Shown piece by piece: positions 61,462-64,000 of a DNA stretch of 64,000 nucleotides. A program made the position numbers and the translations under genes. Numbering within the stretch: the stretch's first letter is position 1; each line of letters opens with the position of its first letter. The stretch is from the NCBI RefSeq assembly GCF_023702065.1, contig NZ_QFDM01000001.1, positions 186,001 to 250,000 on the forward strand. The letters run 5' to 3'. Below the pieces are notes generated by a model. That model made no database searches and was not told the DNA's origin. It saw only the letters and a list, made by a program, of their open reading frames with translations. The stretch is from Methanoculleus oceani. GTDB taxonomy: Archaea; Halobacteriota; Methanomicrobia; Methanomicrobiales; Methanoculleaceae.

Positions 61462-63558
61462 TTACCATCCGTCGCCCGGACACCGGTCGGCACGGGGAAG
61501 GTGGGACTGCTTACCCTGCCGGGTGGCCCTGACCTCGAGGATGCTTCCCACCGCCTTGAACGCATCTTCAAGTTCCGAGAAGTTCGGGATCCGGCAACCC
61601 CGGAGGATGCGCAGGCCGCTCCTGATACTGTCGCCGCCAAGCATACAGCCCACCACCATCTTCTCCGTGTTCCGGGAGAACCGGACGATCTCGTTTGCAA
61701 CGTGCGCCGGATCGACGAGCGTGGTCGGCACGGCGATCACGAACGCGATGTCCCAGAAGTCCTGGTGCCGGATCAGCACGTCGAAGAGGGCGGCGAACCG
61801 GGTGGCGTCGGCATCACCGAGGATATCCATCGGGTTTGCGTGGTTCCAGTACGGCGGCAGGAACGCGTTCAACTCGCGAAGCACGTCGTCCGGGAGGTCG
61901 ACCATATCGACCCCGTGCGTCTCGGCGTAGTCGGAAGAGAGGACGGCGAACCCTCCCGCACTGGTGATGGCAATCGCCCGTTTTCCCTGCGGGTAGCCCT
62001 CGGACGCCAGGAGCTCCGCCAGGTTGAAGGCGTCCCGAAGGCTCCGGGCCGGTATCACCCCCGCCTGCTTGAACGCCGCGACATACACATCGTAACTCCC
62101 GGCAAGCGAGCCGGTGTGGGATGATGCCGCAGCCTTGCCCTTCAGGGACGACCCGGACTTCACCGCCACCACCGGCTTTCTCCCGGCAACCTCACGCACG
62201 ATCTGGGCAAACCCGCGTCCGTCCAGGATCTCCTCGACGTACAGGGTGACCGACCGGGTCTTTTCGTCCTGCTCGGCAAACCGGAGGTAATGTTCAAACC
62301 CGAGGTCCGCCTGATTGCCCACCGAGACGACGGCAGAGAACCCGAACTCTTCAGGGAGGCTCCAGTCGACGACGGTGGTGATGATCGCGCCGCTCTGGGA
62401 GATGAAGGCCACGCCCCCGGGCCTCGGTGAGACCGGGTCGAACGTGGCGTTGATCCACTGGTGCGGCATCATGATCCCGAGGCAGTTCGGACCGATGATC
62501 CGGATAGAGTGCCTGCGCGCGATCGTCGTGACCTCCTCCTCGAGGGCCGCGCCGTCACCGCCGATCTCGCGGAACCCGGCGGTGACGATGATCGCGAGCC
62601 GGACGCCCTTCTCACCGCACTCCTCCATCACCCCCGGGACGAGACGGGCCGGCACGGCGATGACCACCCAGTCGACCGGGCCCGGGATCTCCTTCACAGA
62701 GGCGTAGGCCTTGCGCCCGAAGAGTTCCGCCCGTGCCGGGTTGACCGGATAGAGGTCCCCGGGAAAGGATAGGAGATTCCGGAGGACGGAGTAGCCCACC
62801 TTGTTCGGGCTTGCGGATGCGCCTATCACCGCAATGGATTTCGGATAGAAAAGATCCTGGGGCGCCCGGATACTGAGGCGGGCGGCACCGCCTCCGGCGG
62901 TATCCCCGACGATGATCCTCGCATCGACGACGCTGGCTCCTTCTTCATAGACGATGACCGGGTTCAGGTCGAACTCCCGGATCCGTGGGTCCTCGACGAA
63001 GATGCGTGCCATCGCCGCGATGATCCGGACGAGGGCCTCCTCGTCCTTCGGGGGCTCCCCCCGGTATCCCCGGATGAGCCGGTAACCCTCTATCTCGTGG
63101 ATCATCTCGCGGATCTCGTCTTCGGTGACGGGCAGTACCCGGATGGAGACATCTTCGAGGAGTTCCACCAGTTTCCCTCCGAGGCCGAACGTGATGACTT
63201 TCCCGAACGACGGGTCGGTCTTCCCGCCGATCAGCACCTCGAGCCCCCCGGGCATCTGTTTCTCGACGATGATGCCGGTGACCGCCGCTTCCGGGGCCCT
63301 GGCGGCACTGTTCCTCATGATGGCCCCGAACGCCTCCTCGGCATCATCCGGTCCCTCGATCCCGGTGATGACTCCGCCGACATCGCTTTTATGGATGATC
63401 TCCGGCGAGATGATCTTCATGACGACGGGGTAGCCTATCCGCCCGGCGGCCGCCCGTGCATCGCCGGCGCTGGTGGCGAGGTGATGGGGCGGCACCGGTA
63501 TCCCGCACGAGTCCAGCAGGCGGTATCCCTCAGATTCGGTTAGCATTCTCTCCGGCAT
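61462..63558 (-). CDS. ADP-forming acyl-CoA synthetase, fused beta-alpha subunits
   Basis: A 698-residue enzyme. Residues 1-220 are an ATP-grasp (beta) part (ESEGYRLLDSCGIPVP, PVVMKIISPEIIHKSDVGGV, REFDLNPVIVY). From about 235 on lies the CoA-binding/ligase (alpha) part (SIAVIGASASPNKVGYSVLRN, IIGPNCLGIM, FISQSGAIITTVVDW), with the phosphohistidine in SSHTGSLAGSYDVY. It makes ATP from acetyl- or other acyl-CoA and ADP, or the reverse. In a methanogen it may let acetate or aromatic/branched acids be activated. The order (ATP-grasp first) is a known permutation. It ends with a basic tail of little similarity. Confidence 0.9.
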   Translation of the reverse strand: MPERMLTESEGYRLLDSCGIPVPPHHLATSAGDARAAAGRIGYPVVMKIISPEIIHKSDVGGVITGIEGPDDAEEAFGAIMRNSAARAPEAAVTGIIVEKQMPGGLEVLIGGKTDPSFGKVITFGLGGKLVELLEDVSIRVLPVTEDEIREMIHEIEGYRLIRGYRGEPPKDEEALVRIIAAMARIFVEDPRIREFDLNPVIVYEEGASVVDARIIVGDTAGGGAARLSIRAPQDLFYPKSIAVIGASASPNKVGYSVLRNLLSFPGDLYPVNPARAELFGRKAYASVKEIPGPVDWVVIAVPARLVPGVMEECGEKGVRLAIIVTAGFREIGGDGAALEEEVTTIARRHSIRIIGPNCLGIMMPHQWINATFDPVSPRPGGVAFISQSGAIITTVVDWSLPEEFGFSAVVSVGNQADLGFEHYLRFAEQDEKTRSVTLYVEEILDGRGFAQIVREVAGRKPVVAVKSGSSLKGKAAASSHTGSLAGSYDVYVAAFKQAGVIPARSLRDAFNLAELLASEGYPQGKRAIAITSAGGFAVLSSDYAETHGVDMVDLPDDVLRELNAFLPPYWNHANPMDILGDADATRFAALFDVLIRHQDFWDIAFVIAVPTTLVDPAHVANEIVRFSRNTEKMVVGCMLGGDSIRSGLRILRGCRIPNFSELEDAFKAVGSILEVRATRQGKQSHLPRADRCPGDGW

Positions 63559-63624
63559 GCATATCCCTCATTGTAGGCCGGTCGTGCATGACCGGTGTCC
63601 CGTTCCAGGGATTAGTCCGGTCGG

Positions 63625-63638
63625 CCATAATAGTTATC
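63625..63638 (-). promoter_or_regulatory. TATA region of the acyl-CoA synthetase gene
   Basis: The minus strand reads GGATAACTATTATG, about 70 bases before ATG 63558. Confidence 0.4.
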
Positions 63639-63818
63639 CATCTCGTGGGAACGGGCCCGGTTTCCGTCGGAGAGCGCGATAAAGGCGGCATACGGCGTTC
63701 GGACCCCGTGAGCCCGGAAGGGTCCGCCGGACTTCGGGGTCGTGGACCAGTACGACCGACTGTCGGTGAAGTAACACGAATCAAAACTGCGTCATACCAG
63801 GTAGGTCTTATTCCGTTA

Positions 63819-63830
63819 ACTATAATAAAC
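63819..63830 (+). promoter_or_regulatory. TATA box of the terminal lipoprotein gene
   Basis: ACTATAATAAAC lies about 30 bases before ATG 63855. The inverted repeat TACTA/TAGTA (63836-63840 and 63851-63855) covers the expected transcription start. Confidence 0.5.
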
Positions 63831-63854
63831 AGTGTTACTATTATTGGTATTAGT

Positions 63855-64000
63855 ATGCCTCTATGCCGATACGCCGGGCTGCTTGCGGCCCTCGTTGTAC
63901 TTATGCTCGCCGCCGGGTGTACCGGCACCGGGACCGATTCGACCGTCGCCCAGGGCAACACCAGCCAGACCGTCACGATCACCGACGGGTTTGAGCGGAC
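63855..64000 (+). CDS. Substrate-binding lipoprotein of an iron-type ABC transporter (partial, runs out of the window)
   Basis: The first 48 residues are seen. The lipoprotein signal is YAGLLAALVVLMLAAGC, with lipobox Cys, then a Thr/Gly-rich linker and VTITDGFER. That last segment is how FepB/BtuF-type binding proteins begin (usually ITDxxGR). The substrate is probably an iron chelate or corrinoid. The start has a TATA box and seems leaderless. Confidence 0.65.
   Translation, partial: MPLCRYAGLLAALVVLMLAAGCTGTGTDSTVAQGNTSQTVTITDGFER

Noticed and set aside
63530-63982. Minus-strand frame over the last lipoprotein gene
   Set aside because: It runs antisense to a clear lipoprotein signal and crosses two promoters.
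1-64000. tRNA, rRNA and CRISPR arrays
   Set aside because: No cloverleaf with a T-loop consensus, no conserved rRNA segments and no regularly spaced repeats were noticed by eye. A covariance-model scan would be decisive.

Overview
The window is archaeal DNA, most likely from a hydrogenotrophic methanogen of the order Methanomicrobiales and close to Methanoculleus. This is inferred from several signs: high GC in housekeeping genes, archaeal TATA-type promoters (some of them placed so that the mRNA would be leaderless), archaeal-type FAD synthetase RibL, a four-subunit pyruvate:ferredoxin oxidoreductase, an archaeosine-type radical SAM enzyme, UPF0216, a dihydropteroate synthase-like protein of methanogens, and many short divergent transcription units. 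No rRNA, tRNA or CRISPR array was recognised.

Layout. Positions 1-24.9 kb hold housekeeping and cell-surface genes: an ACT/UPF0210 pair, an FG-GAP surface protein, a CPBP protease, a flavoprotein, DUF523/DUF1722, a methyltransferase, an RNB-domain RNase, MscS, a LUD protein, MGMT, a double-Cache lipoprotein, an M28 peptidase, UPF0216, a MerR-like regulator, a YgjP-like metallopeptidase, a PAS/GAF sensor, a JAMM/RibL pair, a cupredoxin-fasciclin protein, a DHPS-like protein, and a PHP/TruA pair. Positions 25.2-33.6 kb form a collinear surface-glycan operon (GT2, WecB, WecC, GT4, a toroid-like unknown, and a two-domain dehydrogenase). After a divergent radical SAM gene, 35.3-43.6 kb holds three CapK-like adenylate-forming ligases, two FemAB-like transferases and a CapA-like protein. 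This looks like a module that activates carboxylates and attaches acyl or aminoacyl groups to an envelope polymer. Positions 43.8-46.6 kb encode porBAGD, followed by a zinc-ribbon protein, Hsp20, a DUF255 protein and an OsmC protein.

Positions 50.4-59.6 kb form an accessory island bounded by short GAA/TTC-loop hairpins. It carries a Panacea-domain protein, a PIN-domain protein that seems to start at CTG, a large type IIG-like restriction-modification enzyme, and a 1310-residue SIR2-domain protein. The last gene starts inside the end of the restriction-modification gene. The putative target-recognition part of the RM gene and the whole SIR2 gene are much richer in AT than their surroundings, which suggests recent acquisition. 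A co-transcribed single-chain RM enzyme and SIR2 NADase-like effector, next to a Panacea-PIN toxin-antitoxin pair, is the best candidate here for an undescribed defence arrangement. From 59.98 kb core-like genes resume: an MBL-rhodanese protein with an altered metal motif, an ADP-forming acyl-CoA synthetase, and the start of a lipoprotein that looks like an iron-chelate binding protein.
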